Source of the DNA: Polaromonas vacuolata
GTDB taxonomy: Bacteria; Pseudomonadota; Gammaproteobacteria; Burkholderiales; Burkholderiaceae_C
Assembly: GCF_012584515.1 (NCBI RefSeq)
Contig: NZ_CP051461.1
Location: 62,001-126,000, forward strand
Length of the DNA stretch: 64,000 nt
Reading direction: 5' to 3'
This document shows, one piece after another, positions 53,317 to 61,640 of the stretch. The notes beneath the pieces are model-generated. The model worked only from the letters and a program-made list of their open reading frames with translations. It was not told the DNA's origin and ran no database searches. The translations under genes were made by a program, and so were the position numbers. The stretch's first letter is position 1. Each line of letters starts with the position of its first letter.

Positions 53317-53985
53317 ATGCCGCGTTGCCACATAGATCACATCACTGTTACCTCACCAACCCTAGAGGCGGGCGCAGAGTTCATATGGCAAACACTTGGG
53401 GTCAGGCCGCAGGCTGGCGGCGAACATCCGCGCATGGGCACTCACAATCTTCTTTTGCGCTTGGGCGACTCGCTGTTCCTTGAGGTCATTTCGCCCAACC
53501 CAAAAGCCCCCGCGCCCGAGCGGCCCCGCTGGTTCGGTCTCGACAGTTTGCGCCCGGACGCATTGCCGTCTCTTTCTACCTGGGTTGCTCGCACCAGCAA
53601 CATTCATGCAACGGCTGACGCTTGCTCTGAGCCGCTGGGGATTATCGAACCCATGAGCCGTGGCGCACTCAACTGGCTAATCACTATTCCTGCCGATGGG
53701 TCTGTTCCTCTTGATGGCATCGCTCCTGCATTGATTGAGTGGCAGACTGATTTTCATCCTGCCGCAAAGCTGCAAGACCTTGGGCTTTGTCTCGTCAAAC
53801 TTGAACTCTTTCACGCCGAGCCTGCACGCGTTTCTCGTATGCTGTCTTGCCTCGACCTTAATGACGTGCTGTCTGTGTCGCCACTTCCGAGCGGAGCGGC
53901 GCCGCGTCTAGTCGCCCACATCAACACGCCGCAGGGGCTTCGCAAACTATCGGCTGCCTCCAACCCGGCAGTCCACCCAACCTGA
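53317..53985 (+). CDS. VOC (glyoxalase-like) family protein
   Basis: A 222-residue protein of the glyoxalase-like fold. CHIDHITVTSPTLEAGAEFI is the first beta-alpha-beta module with a metal-ligand-like His, then GTHNLLLRLGDSLFLEVISP. The second half is less regular. It looks like the Glyoxalase_3 group of predicted VOC proteins; no reaction can be assigned. ATG start with a GGGAG ribosome site; stands alone among accessory genes. Confidence 0.82.
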   Translation: MPRCHIDHITVTSPTLEAGAEFIWQTLGVRPQAGGEHPRMGTHNLLLRLGDSLFLEVISPNPKAPAPERPRWFGLDSLRPDALPSLSTWVARTSNIHATADACSEPLGIIEPMSRGALNWLITIPADGSVPLDGIAPALIEWQTDFHPAAKLQDLGLCLVKLELFHAEPARVSRMLSCLDLNDVLSVSPLPSGAAPRLVAHINTPQGLRKLSAASNPAVHPT

Positions 53986-54070
53986 GCTAAAAGCTGCGCA
54001 GGTCGATGATTTTTATTTTGGGCTCTTAGCGATGCCTCTGAATCGCTGAAACTTTTGAAAGGAAAACAGT

Positions 54071-54496
54071 ATGGCCAGTTACATTGAAGGCGCACTTATC
54101 AAGGACGAGAAACTGATTTACACCGGCAACACCAGCCTGTGGTCGCTAGCGCCTTTAATCGCTTTGGGGCTGGCTACGATCTGGATTTTTGGGCTGGGTT
54201 TAATTTTCTGGGCCATGGCCTTCATTCGATACAAGACAACTGAACTTGCCTTTACAAATAAGCGCGTCATTGCCAAGTTCGGTTTCATCAGCCGGCAAAC
54301 CGTAGAACTCAACATCAACAAGGTGGAGAGCATTCAGGTAAATCAAAGCATCTTTGGCCGCATTTTCAACTTTGGAACTTTGGTTATTTCCGGTGCTGGC
54401 AACCCCCAAGCACCGATTCCAGGCATCTCCAATCCAATGTCATTCCGCCGGGCGTTTATGGAGTCTCAAGACAGTGCTGGTCAAGCAAACGCCTAA
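54071..54496 (+). CDS. PH-domain (bPH2) membrane protein
   Basis: A 141-residue protein with a hydrophobic hairpin (LWSLAPLIALGLATIWIFGL and the following GLIFWAMAF) and a bacterial PH domain (TELAFTNKRVIAKFGFISRQ then LNINKVESIQVNQSIFGRIF). Of the YdbS/YdbT-like type; function is unknown. Confidence 0.88.
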   Translation: MASYIEGALIKDEKLIYTGNTSLWSLAPLIALGLATIWIFGLGLIFWAMAFIRYKTTELAFTNKRVIAKFGFISRQTVELNINKVESIQVNQSIFGRIFNFGTLVISGAGNPQAPIPGISNPMSFRRAFMESQDSAGQANA

Positions 54497-54513
54497 CTTG
54501 GTGGTGCAGGGGC

Positions 54514-54536
54514 GCTGCGCGATGAGGTCGCGCAGC
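54514..54536. terminator. Strong hairpin after the PH-domain gene
   Basis: GCTGCGCGA (54514-54522) and TCGCGCAGC (54528-54536) pair perfectly around a five-base loop, 17 bases after the stop. No T-run follows, so it may be Rho-assisted or an mRNA-stabilising end rather than a classic terminator. Confidence 0.45.
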
Positions 54537-54717
54537 ATCCGGTGAATTCAAAAACTAAAGGGAAATCACTTGAGTGTTCTGACAGCGCACTAACGCGGAT
54601 ATCTCGTGTATTTTTTGTATTTGCTTCTATTAGAAAAAATGCAGAGATGGCGACCAGTCAAGCATCGAACACCGTCGGGACATCGCCCCGCAGCATCGAG
54701 TCCGCCCATTAGGTTGA

Positions 54718-54746
54718 TTGACCGTATCTCAAAAGAGATACATAAT
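54718..54746 (+). promoter_or_regulatory. Promoter and operator of the relB/yafQ-type pair
   Basis: TTGACC (54718-54723), 17 bases, then CATAAT (54741-54746) is a good sigma-70 promoter. The spacer is almost entirely a perfect inverted repeat, GTATCTC (54724-54730), AAAA, GAGATAC (54735-54741). A repressor bound there would block RNA polymerase directly. Confidence 0.8.
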
Positions 54747-54768
54747 TGCAAAAATGGAGGATCTAACT

Positions 54769-55047
54769 ATGGCACATTCCACAATGTTGCACGTCCGAGT
54801 GGACGACGAAATCAAAACGCAAGCCAGCGAGGCGCTGGCAACCATGGGACTGTCTTTGTCAGATGCGGTGCGCATTCTGCTCAAGCGAGTAGTAAACGAT
54901 CAGGCCTTCCCGCTGGAACTGAAGGTGCCTAACGCTCAGACTCGCGCAGCTATGGAAGAAGCCCGTGCAATGGCAAAGTCTGGTGTCGCCCGTTTTGACT
55001 CAGCTGACGCCTTGATCGATGACCTCGAAAAAGTCCGCCAGCAGTAA
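54769..55047 (+). CDS. RelB/DinJ family antitoxin
   Basis: A 92-residue antitoxin with the RelB/DinJ ribbon-helix-helix: MLHVRVDDEIKTQASEALAT then MGLSLSDAVRILLKRVV. The acidic C-terminal part would wrap the toxin. Start at 54769 with GGAGG eight bases upstream; the frame extends further up into the operator. The toxin gene begins inside its 3' end (29-base overlap). Confidence 0.92.
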   Translation: MAHSTMLHVRVDDEIKTQASEALATMGLSLSDAVRILLKRVVNDQAFPLELKVPNAQTRAAMEEARAMAKSGVARFDSADALIDDLEKVRQQ

Positions 55048-55339
55048 GCGCGCTGCGCCGCCCAAGGCGTGCGACTACAGCAAGATTTTCCTCAAAGACT
55101 GGGAACGCTTATCGCGTTCAGGCCGATACGATCTGAAGCGGTTGAAGGAGGCGATGCTGCTGCTCATCGGCAACGATGCGCCGCTGGGCCCAGAGTGGTT
55201 GGACCACCCGCTCAAAGGCGATTGGGCCGACCACCGCGAGTGTCACATCGGTGGCGATTTTCTGTTGATTTACAGACAAGATGGCATCGCCATTATTTTT
55301 GTGCGGACAGGCACGCACTCTGAATTGTTCGAGGATTAG
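55019..55339 (+). CDS. YafQ-type mRNA interferase toxin
   Basis: A 106-residue RelE-superfamily toxin. FLKDWERLSRSGRYDLKRLK, the LDHPLKGDWADHRECHIGGD segment and FLLIYRQDGIAIIFVRTGTH match YafQ, with the histidine and aspartate pattern of the active site and the final HSELF. It cleaves mRNA on the ribosome. The true start may be slightly downstream; the basic lead (TSKKSASSKRAAPPK) is unusual. Confidence 0.9.
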   Translation: MTSKKSASSKRAAPPKACDYSKIFLKDWERLSRSGRYDLKRLKEAMLLLIGNDAPLGPEWLDHPLKGDWADHRECHIGGDFLLIYRQDGIAIIFVRTGTHSELFED

Positions 55340-55499
55340 GCTACAGGCCAAGGAAAGTAGTCCGCCCTGCCAATGCGCGGTACAGCAGAGCTTGGCAAGG
55401 GACTTGAGGCCGTTATTAAACGCCAGCTTGGTTTGAAGCAAGGAGAAAACCGTACGTCCATCAGCGTTGGAATGCGCCAAGTTGGGTGCGTGTCAGGCC

Positions 55500-55652
55500 A
55501 TGACGGATCAGGTAATCAAGTAGGCGGAAATCGCCCGTCGCCTATGGCGGAACATGCCGCAAGTTGATCGCCTGTTTGATTTGTGTCACGCATTCAAGCT
55601 GGATCAGATCGAGGTCGCCGCTAATGTGCTGGGCAAGCAGGTCTACGTTTAA
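55500..55652 (+). pseudogene. Possible gene fragment with one internal stop
   Basis: From the ATG at 55500 the frame reads MTDQVIK, a TAG at 55521, then AEIARRLWRNMPQVDRLFDL and a helical stretch ending at the TAA at 55650-55652. It looks protein-like but I cannot assign a family. The rest of 55340-55766 holds no supported gene. Confidence 0.3.
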
Positions 55653-55766
55653 GTGGCTTAATCTGAAAAAATCACTACGCTTAATGTGGATGTCCTTTTC
55701 TCTTTTTCTTTCCACTTGTACTGACGTCGCTAACAGGCTTGTCGGTTCGGTCAATTAGTACTCAGC

Positions 55767-56303
55767 TCAGCGTCCTATATTTGTCATCAGCGCTGGCTCA
55801 ACAATCTCAATCCAGTAGCCATCCGGGTCTTTGATAAACGCCACATCTTTCATTTTTCCCTGCTCTGGGCGCTTGACGAAAACGACTTTGTTTTCATCGA
55901 ACCAAGCCACCGCGGCCGCTAGATTTGGCACGGCAAAGCAGATGTGACCAAAGCCTTGTGGCTGGGCATTACCGTCATGGTATTTAAAGTCAGCGTCCTC
56001 TTCTGAGCCCCAGTTATGGGTAAGTTCTAGCACGCCGCGTTGCTTAAAAGTCCAGCTGGTTCGCTCGGCGACATCTTCGGGCGCAGGGTCATCGGCTTGC
56101 GGCTTGGCCAAAAAATAGAGTGAGAATTTCATCTCGGGGAAGTCGAGCTTGCGCAGCACCTGCATGCCCATGATGCGGCTGTAAAAGTCTAGCGATACCT
56201 TGGGGTCCTTCATGCGCAGCATGGTGTGGTTGAAGACAAAACCGTTTGACGCGGATGACGGCTGGGCGCAAACGCCGGGATAAGACTCGCTGGTAAAACG
56301 CAT
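55767..56303 (-). CDS. gloA: Lactoylglutathione lyase (glyoxalase I)
   Basis: A 178-residue glyoxalase I, longer at the N-terminus than the E. coli enzyme and closer to the plant/eukaryotic style. FNHTMLRMKDPKVSLDFYSR holds the first metal His, MQVLRKLDFPEMKFSLYFLA follows, then GVLELTHNWGSEED with Glu and GFGHICFAVPNLAAA with the second His, and IKDPDGYWIEIVEP with the last Glu. It turns the methylglyoxal-glutathione adduct into S-lactoylglutathione. Confidence 0.94.
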   Translation of the reverse strand: MRFTSESYPGVCAQPSSASNGFVFNHTMLRMKDPKVSLDFYSRIMGMQVLRKLDFPEMKFSLYFLAKPQADDPAPEDVAERTSWTFKQRGVLELTHNWGSEEDADFKYHDGNAQPQGFGHICFAVPNLAAAVAWFDENKVVFVKRPEQGKMKDVAFIKDPDGYWIEIVEPALMTNIGR

Positions 56304-56389
56304 AAATGTGAAGTGTTTTGTGATGGGGTGAGAATATAAAATGACGGAGTGATTTGCTGATGAACGCCTTAAAGCGGTAGCTGTAGTGA

Positions 56390-56830
56390 TTAGCGGCGCA
56401 CAGCGCTCAGGATGGTGGCGTTGTGCTTTGGGGTAATCGCGGGGGTAGTGCGGGTAGCGCGGGTAGCGTTGATAGCGCTGGTCTTCGGGAGCAAAAAAGC
56501 CGTGCTACTTTCACCTTGTTCTTGTGGCTCATGTGGCTCATGAGCCTCTACCTTCTTTTCAAGCGCCAACATGCAGCGGCGCAAGTAGCGCATGCCGGTG
56601 ACTCTTAAAAAGGAGGCAAAGTTAGGCACTTCGCCGCGGTGAATCAAGATTTCATCGTGAAACTTTGAGATCAAAGCGTTGGTGGTGCATTTTTCCTCCT
56701 CAGCCATTTCGGCCAAGATATCCCACACCATGTTCTCTAGCCGAATGCTGGTGAGCACCCCGCGTATGCGAACAGTGCGAGAGCGCTGCTCGTATTGAAT
56801 CGGATCGGCTTTGACGAAATATTCGCACAT
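56390..56830 (-). CDS. Ribbon-helix-helix domain protein at the end of a GMC operon
   Basis: A 146-residue protein with a ribbon-helix-helix type region, RTVRIRGVLTSIRLENMVWD and ILAEMAEEEKCTTNALISKF, in its first 75 residues. The C-terminal third is low-complexity (Pro/Glu/Gln then Thr/Ala). It follows the GMC oxidoreductase gene by 20 bases with its own AGGAG site, so it may regulate that operon; inferred only from position. Confidence 0.8.
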   Translation of the reverse strand: MCEYFVKADPIQYEQRSRTVRIRGVLTSIRLENMVWDILAEMAEEEKCTTNALISKFHDEILIHRGEVPNFASFLRVTGMRYLRRCMLALEKKVEAHEPHEPQEQGESSTAFLLPKTSAINATRATRTTPAITPKHNATILSAVRR

Positions 56831-56850
56831 GCTGTAGCTCCTGGTAAAAA

Positions 56851-58419
56851 TCAGATGGCGCGCATGGTCATCTGCTGGGCAATGTAGTCGGCTTGGCGAA
56901 TCGCCAAAGTAACGATGGTCAAAGTCGGATTTTCTGCGCCGCCGGTAGTGAACTGGCTGCCGTCGCTGACAAACAAATTATCAATGTCATGCGTCTGTCC
57001 CCACTTGTTGACTACGCCGTCGCTGGCTCTGGCGCTCATACGGCTGGTGCCCATATTGTGCGTTGACGGGTAGGGGGGCGTGCGGAAAGTGCGTATCGCG
57101 CCTGCTGCCTGATAGATGAGCTCGCCTTGGGTGAAGGCATGGTTGCGCATGGCGATATCGTTTTCATGGTCGTCAAAGTGCACATTCGGCACCGGGCTAC
57201 CCCATTGGTCTTTGACATCGGTGTTGAGTGTCACGCGGTTGGTCTCACGCGGCATGTCTTCGCCGACTAGCCACATGCCGGCCAGATTGGTGTAGCGGTC
57301 CATCCACCAAGAAAAGTCTTCACCCCAGCCGCCTGGGTTTAGGAAGGCGGCCATGAAGGGAATCCCCAGAGACAGCGTTTCCAGCTCGTAGCCACCGACA
57401 AATCCACGTCGGGTGTCGTGCCGCGCTTCGTCGCGCACAATGCCGGCCATGGTGGTGCCGCGGTACATGTGAACCGGGTCCTTGAACGCGGCATAGACCG
57501 AACCTGTCATGTGGCGCATATAGTTGCGCCCAACTTGGCCGGATGAATTGGCCAGCCCGTCCTTATACATAGTCGAGGCGGATAGTAGCAGCAGGCGCGG
57601 CGTTTCTATCGAATTGCCCGCGACACACACAATCCGGGCTTTTTGCCGCTGCTCTTTGCCGGCCTTGTCAAAGTAAACCACGCCGTTGACCTTGCCCGCA
57701 GCGTTGTGCTCGATGCGCGTCACGTGCGATTCAGGGCGTAGATCTAAATTACCAGTGGCTTCCGCCTTGGGAATTTCTGTGTACAAGGTCGACCACTTGG
57801 CACCGCTCTTGCAGCCTTGGAAACAAAACCCCAGTTGCAGGCAGCGGCTACGGCCATCGCGCGGTTGGCTGTTAATGGCCATGTTGCCGGTATGCACTTC
57901 TTTGTAGCCAAGTTTGTGGGCGCCGGCATACATGACTTTAAAGTTGTTATTACCGGGCAGGCCGGGAATGCCGTTGGTACGGGTCACGCCCATTTTGTAT
58001 TCGGCTTTGTCGTAATAGGGCTCAAGTTCGGCCAGTGTGATCGGCCAGTCGAGCAAGTTAGCGCCCTTTACTTCACCATAAACCGTGCGGGCGCGAAACT
58101 CATGCGACTGAAGGCGAAGTGAAGCACCCGCCCAGTGGGTGGTGGTGCCGCCCACGGTTTTACAAATCCAAGCGGGAAGACCAGCAAAGTCTTTGGCCAC
58201 CCGCCAGGTGCCGGACGTGGTGCGCTTATCCAGCCAAGCCAGTTGGCTAAACGACTTCCATTCGTCGTTGATAAAAGTGGCGCTGGACTGCATGGCACCG
58301 GCTTCTAGCACCACTACCTTGATGCCTTTTTGGCACAGCTCGTTAGCCAATGTGCCGCCACCTGCACCGGAACCTATGATGACGACAACCGAGTCGTCGC
58401 TGTAATAAAACTTAGCCAT
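56851..58419 (-). CDS. GMC family oxidoreductase
   Basis: A 522-residue FAD flavoprotein. The N-terminal nucleotide motif VVIIGSGAGGGTLANELCQK, the VGGTTTHWAG segment and the C-terminal HNMGTSRMSA with FVSDGSQFTTGGAENPTLTI match the large subunit of gluconate/fructose/glucose-type dehydrogenases. The gene upstream encodes its small subunit with a Tat signal, which would carry both to the periplasm. The sugar or alcohol substrate is unknown, and no cytochrome c subunit follows. Confidence 0.92.
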   Translation of the reverse strand: MAKFYYSDDSVVVIIGSGAGGGTLANELCQKGIKVVVLEAGAMQSSATFINDEWKSFSQLAWLDKRTTSGTWRVAKDFAGLPAWICKTVGGTTTHWAGASLRLQSHEFRARTVYGEVKGANLLDWPITLAELEPYYDKAEYKMGVTRTNGIPGLPGNNNFKVMYAGAHKLGYKEVHTGNMAINSQPRDGRSRCLQLGFCFQGCKSGAKWSTLYTEIPKAEATGNLDLRPESHVTRIEHNAAGKVNGVVYFDKAGKEQRQKARIVCVAGNSIETPRLLLLSASTMYKDGLANSSGQVGRNYMRHMTGSVYAAFKDPVHMYRGTTMAGIVRDEARHDTRRGFVGGYELETLSLGIPFMAAFLNPGGWGEDFSWWMDRYTNLAGMWLVGEDMPRETNRVTLNTDVKDQWGSPVPNVHFDDHENDIAMRNHAFTQGELIYQAAGAIRTFRTPPYPSTHNMGTSRMSARASDGVVNKWGQTHDIDNLFVSDGSQFTTGGAENPTLTIVTLAIRQADYIAQQMTMRAI

Positions 58420-58478
58420 TTATGTCTCCAGAACGTGTGTGTTTTACGGTTTTAGTTTTGCGCGTATCGGTCTCTGCA

Positions 58479-59111
58479 TCAGTCCAAAACTAGCGTCGGG
58501 CTAGCCTCTTCTGACGGGGCTGGCAGCCATTTCAAATCCTGAAAACCACGCACCAAGTAGCCACCTTTTTCCCACGAAGCGCCGGGGTAGCCAAACACCG
58601 CATAAGCCATGTCGTTGTCGTAGATTGACGTCACGCACTGGCCACGAACAGTGGCAAAGAAAGCCTGGCCTTCTATGGACTTGACGATTTCCAGCTGACG
58701 CGCAGCACTTGCTTTGGAGAAATTGCCATTGGCCGCGGTGTTGAGCGCAGCGATTCCCGCTGCCAGCATGTCAGCCGCTGCGCCATCGCCGGCAGCTTTT
58801 TCGTCTAAGTCTTTGGCCAGCAGCGCATAGACTGCGTCGGGCAACTTTTCATGCGGAAACAGGATTCGTCCCATGGCCATAATGGTCTCGCCTTGCGCTT
58901 TACTCAGACGTTTGAGCTCTAAGGCCCAGACCGGCGAGGGTGCAAGACTGGCCAGCAGCGTGCCCGTGACTAGCGTGCCCATCAAGATACCTGAGCCTTT
59001 GAGAAAGCTGCGCCGCGCCAGCGGTAGGTTTTGTTTGGTGACTTCGCCTGTGCCTTCATCACAGGCGCTCTCGTTGGCCAACTCGGTAATTGCAATGGGA
59101 ATGACTCGCAC
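58479..59111 (-). CDS. Gluconate 2-dehydrogenase subunit 3 family protein (Tat-exported small subunit)
   Basis: A 210-residue protein with a twin-arginine signal, ARRSFLKGSGILMGTLVTGT, beginning about residue 32, so the cytoplasmic lead is long. The mature part has the subunit-3 pattern (LSKAQGETIMAMGRILFPHE, FGYPGASWEKGGYLVRG). It escorts the flavin subunit encoded 59 bases downstream. An alternative start closer to the twin arginines is possible. Confidence 0.9.
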   Translation of the reverse strand: MRVIPIAITELANESACDEGTGEVTKQNLPLARRSFLKGSGILMGTLVTGTLLASLAPSPVWALELKRLSKAQGETIMAMGRILFPHEKLPDAVYALLAKDLDEKAAGDGAAADMLAAGIAALNTAANGNFSKASAARQLEIVKSIEGQAFFATVRGQCVTSIYDNDMAYAVFGYPGASWEKGGYLVRGFQDLKWLPAPSEEASPTLVLD

Positions 59112-59425
59112 GGTTGTCTCCTTTTGTAGGTCTGGTTCGCCACATTTTTTGTGGATGCTTCAGTATGGCCGTGGTGTACACCTGCTGGGTGGTATTGCGC
59201 TACTTACAAGGTAAACACCTAGGCCGGCAGTGAGTGCCTGTTGCATACATCACGCTATGCCACTCAGCCCTAAACCGTTGATTGCGCCGTATTGGAACAA
59301 TCTGTCTCACCTGGGTTTTCTTCAGGCGCAGAAGCAGTTGCAAAACGGAACAACGCCGGCGCAAAAAATAGCCGTATTGGTTTTAAACCCATGGTTTACC
59401 CTGACGGCCTAAGCCTTATTCAAGC
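59112..59425. other. Divergent intergenic region before the aldehyde dehydrogenase
   Basis: No gene is supported in this 314-bp stretch between the two divergent operons. It should hold activator sites for the sigma-54 promoter at 59426, but I could not identify a specific binding motif. Confidence 0.5.
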
Positions 59426-59441
59426 TGGCACGCAGTCTGCA
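59426..59441 (+). promoter_or_regulatory. Sigma-54-like promoter of the aldehyde dehydrogenase operon
   Basis: TGGCACGCAGTCTGCA matches TGGCACRNNNNTTGCW with one mismatch, and GG (59427-59428) is ten bases from GC (59439-59440). It lies 80 bases before the gene. Acetaldehyde dehydrogenase operons in related bacteria are often activated by AcoR-type sigma-54 regulators. Confidence 0.7.
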
Positions 59442-59521
59442 AGAGTAGTAAGGCGAGACACCGGCACTGCGCTAAGCAGTCTACGTCTTTGCCCTCACTA
59501 TCAACCCTCAGGAGACAAGAC

Positions 59522-61042
59522 ATGTTGTATGCCAATCCCGGTTCTGCCGACGCCACGGTCAAGTTCAAAGACCACTATGACAACTTCATAGGCGGCAAGT
59601 TTGTAGCACCTGTTAAAGGTCAGTATTTCGACGTCATCACTCCGGTCAGCGGACAGCCCTACACCAAGGCGCCACGCTCTACCGCTGAAGACATCGAGTT
59701 GGCACTCGACGCCGCCCACGCTGCCGCTGACGCTTGGGGCCGCACACCGGCAGCTGAGCGGGCCAATATTCTGAACAAAATCGCCGACCGTATCGAAGCT
59801 AACTTAGAGATGCTGGCGTACGCTGAAACGGTGGATAACGGCAAGCCGATTCGGGAAACCCTGAATGCAGACCTGCCGTTGGCGGTCGACCACTTTCGCT
59901 ATTTTGCTGGCTGCGTGCGGGCGCAAGAAGGCGGCTTGAGCGAGATAGACGGCGACACGGTGGCCTACCATTTCCAAGAGCCGCTAGGCGTAGTCGGCCA
60001 GATTATTCCGTGGAACTTCCCTATTTTGATGGCGGCTTGGAAACTCGCCCCAGCGCTGGGTGCGGGTAATTGCGTGGTGCTCAAACCGGCTGAATCCACG
60101 CCGATTGGCATCTTGTTGGTCGCAGAATTAATCGCCGATTTGTTGCCGCCCGGTGTGCTCAACATCGTCAATGGTTATGGCCGTGAAGCCGGTATGCCGC
60201 TGGCGACCAGCAAACGAATTGCCAAAATTGCCTTCACCGGCTCTACCTCAACTGGCCGTGTGATTGCCCAAGCCGCAGCGAATAACTTAATCCCTGCGAC
60301 GCTAGAGTTAGGCGGCAAGTCACCCAATATTTTCTTTGCTGACATCATGGACAAAGACGATAGCTTTCTAGACAAAGCCATCGAAGGTTTGGTGTTGTTT
60401 GCGTTTAACCAAGGCGAGGTTTGCACCAGCCCATCGCGGGCATTGATACAAGAAAGCATTTACGACAAGTTCATGGAGCGCGTACTCAAACGCGTGGCCG
60501 CCATCGTCATGGGCAACCCGCTTGACACCGACACCATGATGGGCGCGCAAGCCTCTAAAGAGCAGCTGACCAAAATCATGTCCTACCTTGACCTAGGTCG
60601 GCAAGAAGGCGCTGAAGTGCTAATTGGCGGCGCGCAGGCCGAGCTAAAGGGTGACTTGGCAGGCGGTTACTACGTGCAGCCGACGCTGTTTAAAGGGCAC
60701 AACAAAATGCGCATCTTCCAAGAAGAAATTTTTGGTCCGGTGCTGGCGGTGACGACTTTCAAAGACGAAGCCGAAGCGCTTGAAATCGCCAACGACACGC
60801 TCTACGGTTTGGGCGCTGGCGTGTGGAGCCGTAACGGCAATGTGGCCTACCGCATGGGCCGCGCGATTAAGGCTGGCCGGGTTTGGACTAACTGCTACCA
60901 CGCCTACCCTGCACATGCTGCATTTGGCGGCTACAAAGAGTCTGGCTTAGGCCGTGAAAATCACAAGATGATGCTTGGCTACTACCAGCAGACTAAAAAC
61001 CTTTTGGTCAGTTATAGCGAAAATAAACTCGGCTTTTTCTGA
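59522..61042 (+). CDS. Aldehyde (acetaldehyde) dehydrogenase
   Basis: A 506-residue NAD-dependent aldehyde dehydrogenase of the ExaC/AcoD type. [33 protein letters not shown], the general base Glu in [13 protein letters not shown] and the catalytic Cys in [14 protein letters not shown] are present, and the C-terminus is complete. Start at the ATG at 59522 after CAGGAGAC. Followed by DUF779, the usual partner of acetaldehyde dehydrogenases, which supports an acetaldehyde/ethanol oxidation role. Confidence 0.95.
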   Translation: MLYANPGSADATVKFKDHYDNFIGGKFVAPVKGQYFDVITPVSGQPYTKAPRSTAEDIELALDAAHAAADAWGRTPAAERANILNKIADRIEANLEMLAYAETVDNGKPIRETLNADLPLAVDHFRYFAGCVRAQEGGLSEIDGDTVAYHFQEPLGVVGQIIPWNFPILMAAWKLAPALGAGNCVVLKPAESTPIGILLVAELIADLLPPGVLNIVNGYGREAGMPLATSKRIAKIAFTGSTSTGRVIAQAAANNLIPATLELGGKSPNIFFADIMDKDDSFLDKAIEGLVLFAFNQGEVCTSPSRALIQESIYDKFMERVLKRVAAIVMGNPLDTDTMMGAQASKEQLTKIMSYLDLGRQEGAEVLIGGAQAELKGDLAGGYYVQPTLFKGHNKMRIFQEEIFGPVLAVTTFKDEAEALEIANDTLYGLGAGVWSRNGNVAYRMGRAIKAGRVWTNCYHAYPAHAAFGGYKESGLGRENHKMMLGYYQQTKNLLVSYSENKLGFF

Positions 61043-61136
61043 TCGGTTTACGCTTGCGCCAACTCAAGCTGAGTGCGCATTAAAAAAATCATAGGAAAGG
61101 GCGCTCAGGCGCTCTTTTCTTTCAGGAGAATAGTTA

Positions 61137-61517
61137 ATGGTCGACAAAGTAATAGCCACTCAGGCAGCACTCGATTTAGTCGCTTTCCTCAAGCAAAAGC
61201 ACGGCATGTTGATGTTTCATCAGTCCGGTGGTTGCTGCGACAACAGCGCGGCTAACTGCTATTTACCCGGCGAGATCACCATGGGTGCAGGCGACGTGTT
61301 GCTCGGCGAGATTAGCGGTTGCAGTTTTTATATCGGCAAAGCGCAGTACCAGTATTGGCGTCATACCCAGCTCATCATTGACGTGATTGAGGGTCAAGGC
61401 GGAACCTTCTCACTAGAAGGCCCGGAAGGTAAGGCCTTTCACACCCGGTCCCGCGTTTTTAATGCCGCAGAAATGGCAGAACTAGAAGCTGAGGAAGCGG
61501 CTGCATTGGGCAAATAA
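61137..61517 (+). CDS. DUF779 protein, aldehyde dehydrogenase partner
   Basis: A 126-residue protein with the DUF779 core: LMFHQSGGCCDNSAANCYLP with two adjacent cysteines plus a third, GDVLLGEISGCSFYIGKAQY and VFNAAEMAELEAEEAAA. The family is almost always encoded after acetaldehyde dehydrogenases; its biochemical role is not established. A good AGGAG site precedes the ATG. Confidence 0.93.
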   Translation: MVDKVIATQAALDLVAFLKQKHGMLMFHQSGGCCDNSAANCYLPGEITMGAGDVLLGEISGCSFYIGKAQYQYWRHTQLIIDVIEGQGGTFSLEGPEGKAFHTRSRVFNAAEMAELEAEEAAALGK

Positions 61518-61524
61518 ATTGCAC

Positions 61525-61562
61525 TAAAGCGCGCTTAAAAAAATGCCGTGATGCGCGCTTTA
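61525..61562. terminator. 10-bp perfect inverted repeat between converging operons
   Basis: TAAAGCGCGC (61525-61534) and GCGCGCTTTA (61553-61562) flank an 18-base loop between the end of the DUF779 gene and the converging acyl-CoA ligase gene. It probably ends transcription, although no T-run follows in either direction. Confidence 0.55.
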
Positions 61563-61640
61563 AGCCACTAAAAAAACGCCTTTAAGCGCAAGTTCAAATT
61601 CTGCGCAAAAACGGGTTTTGATTCTTGCGTCTGGTCAAGC

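Noticed and set aside
53017..54600. Integron-like gene cassettes (accessory single genes, GCCTAAC at 54491)
   Set aside because: The GCCTAAC is followed by a symmetrical hairpin but no matching GTTRRRY core, and no integrase is present in the window.
55542..55758. Overlapping 64-70-codon frames on both strands
   Set aside because: The two frames mirror each other and have no start signals; only a weak plus-strand fragment (55500-55652) was kept.
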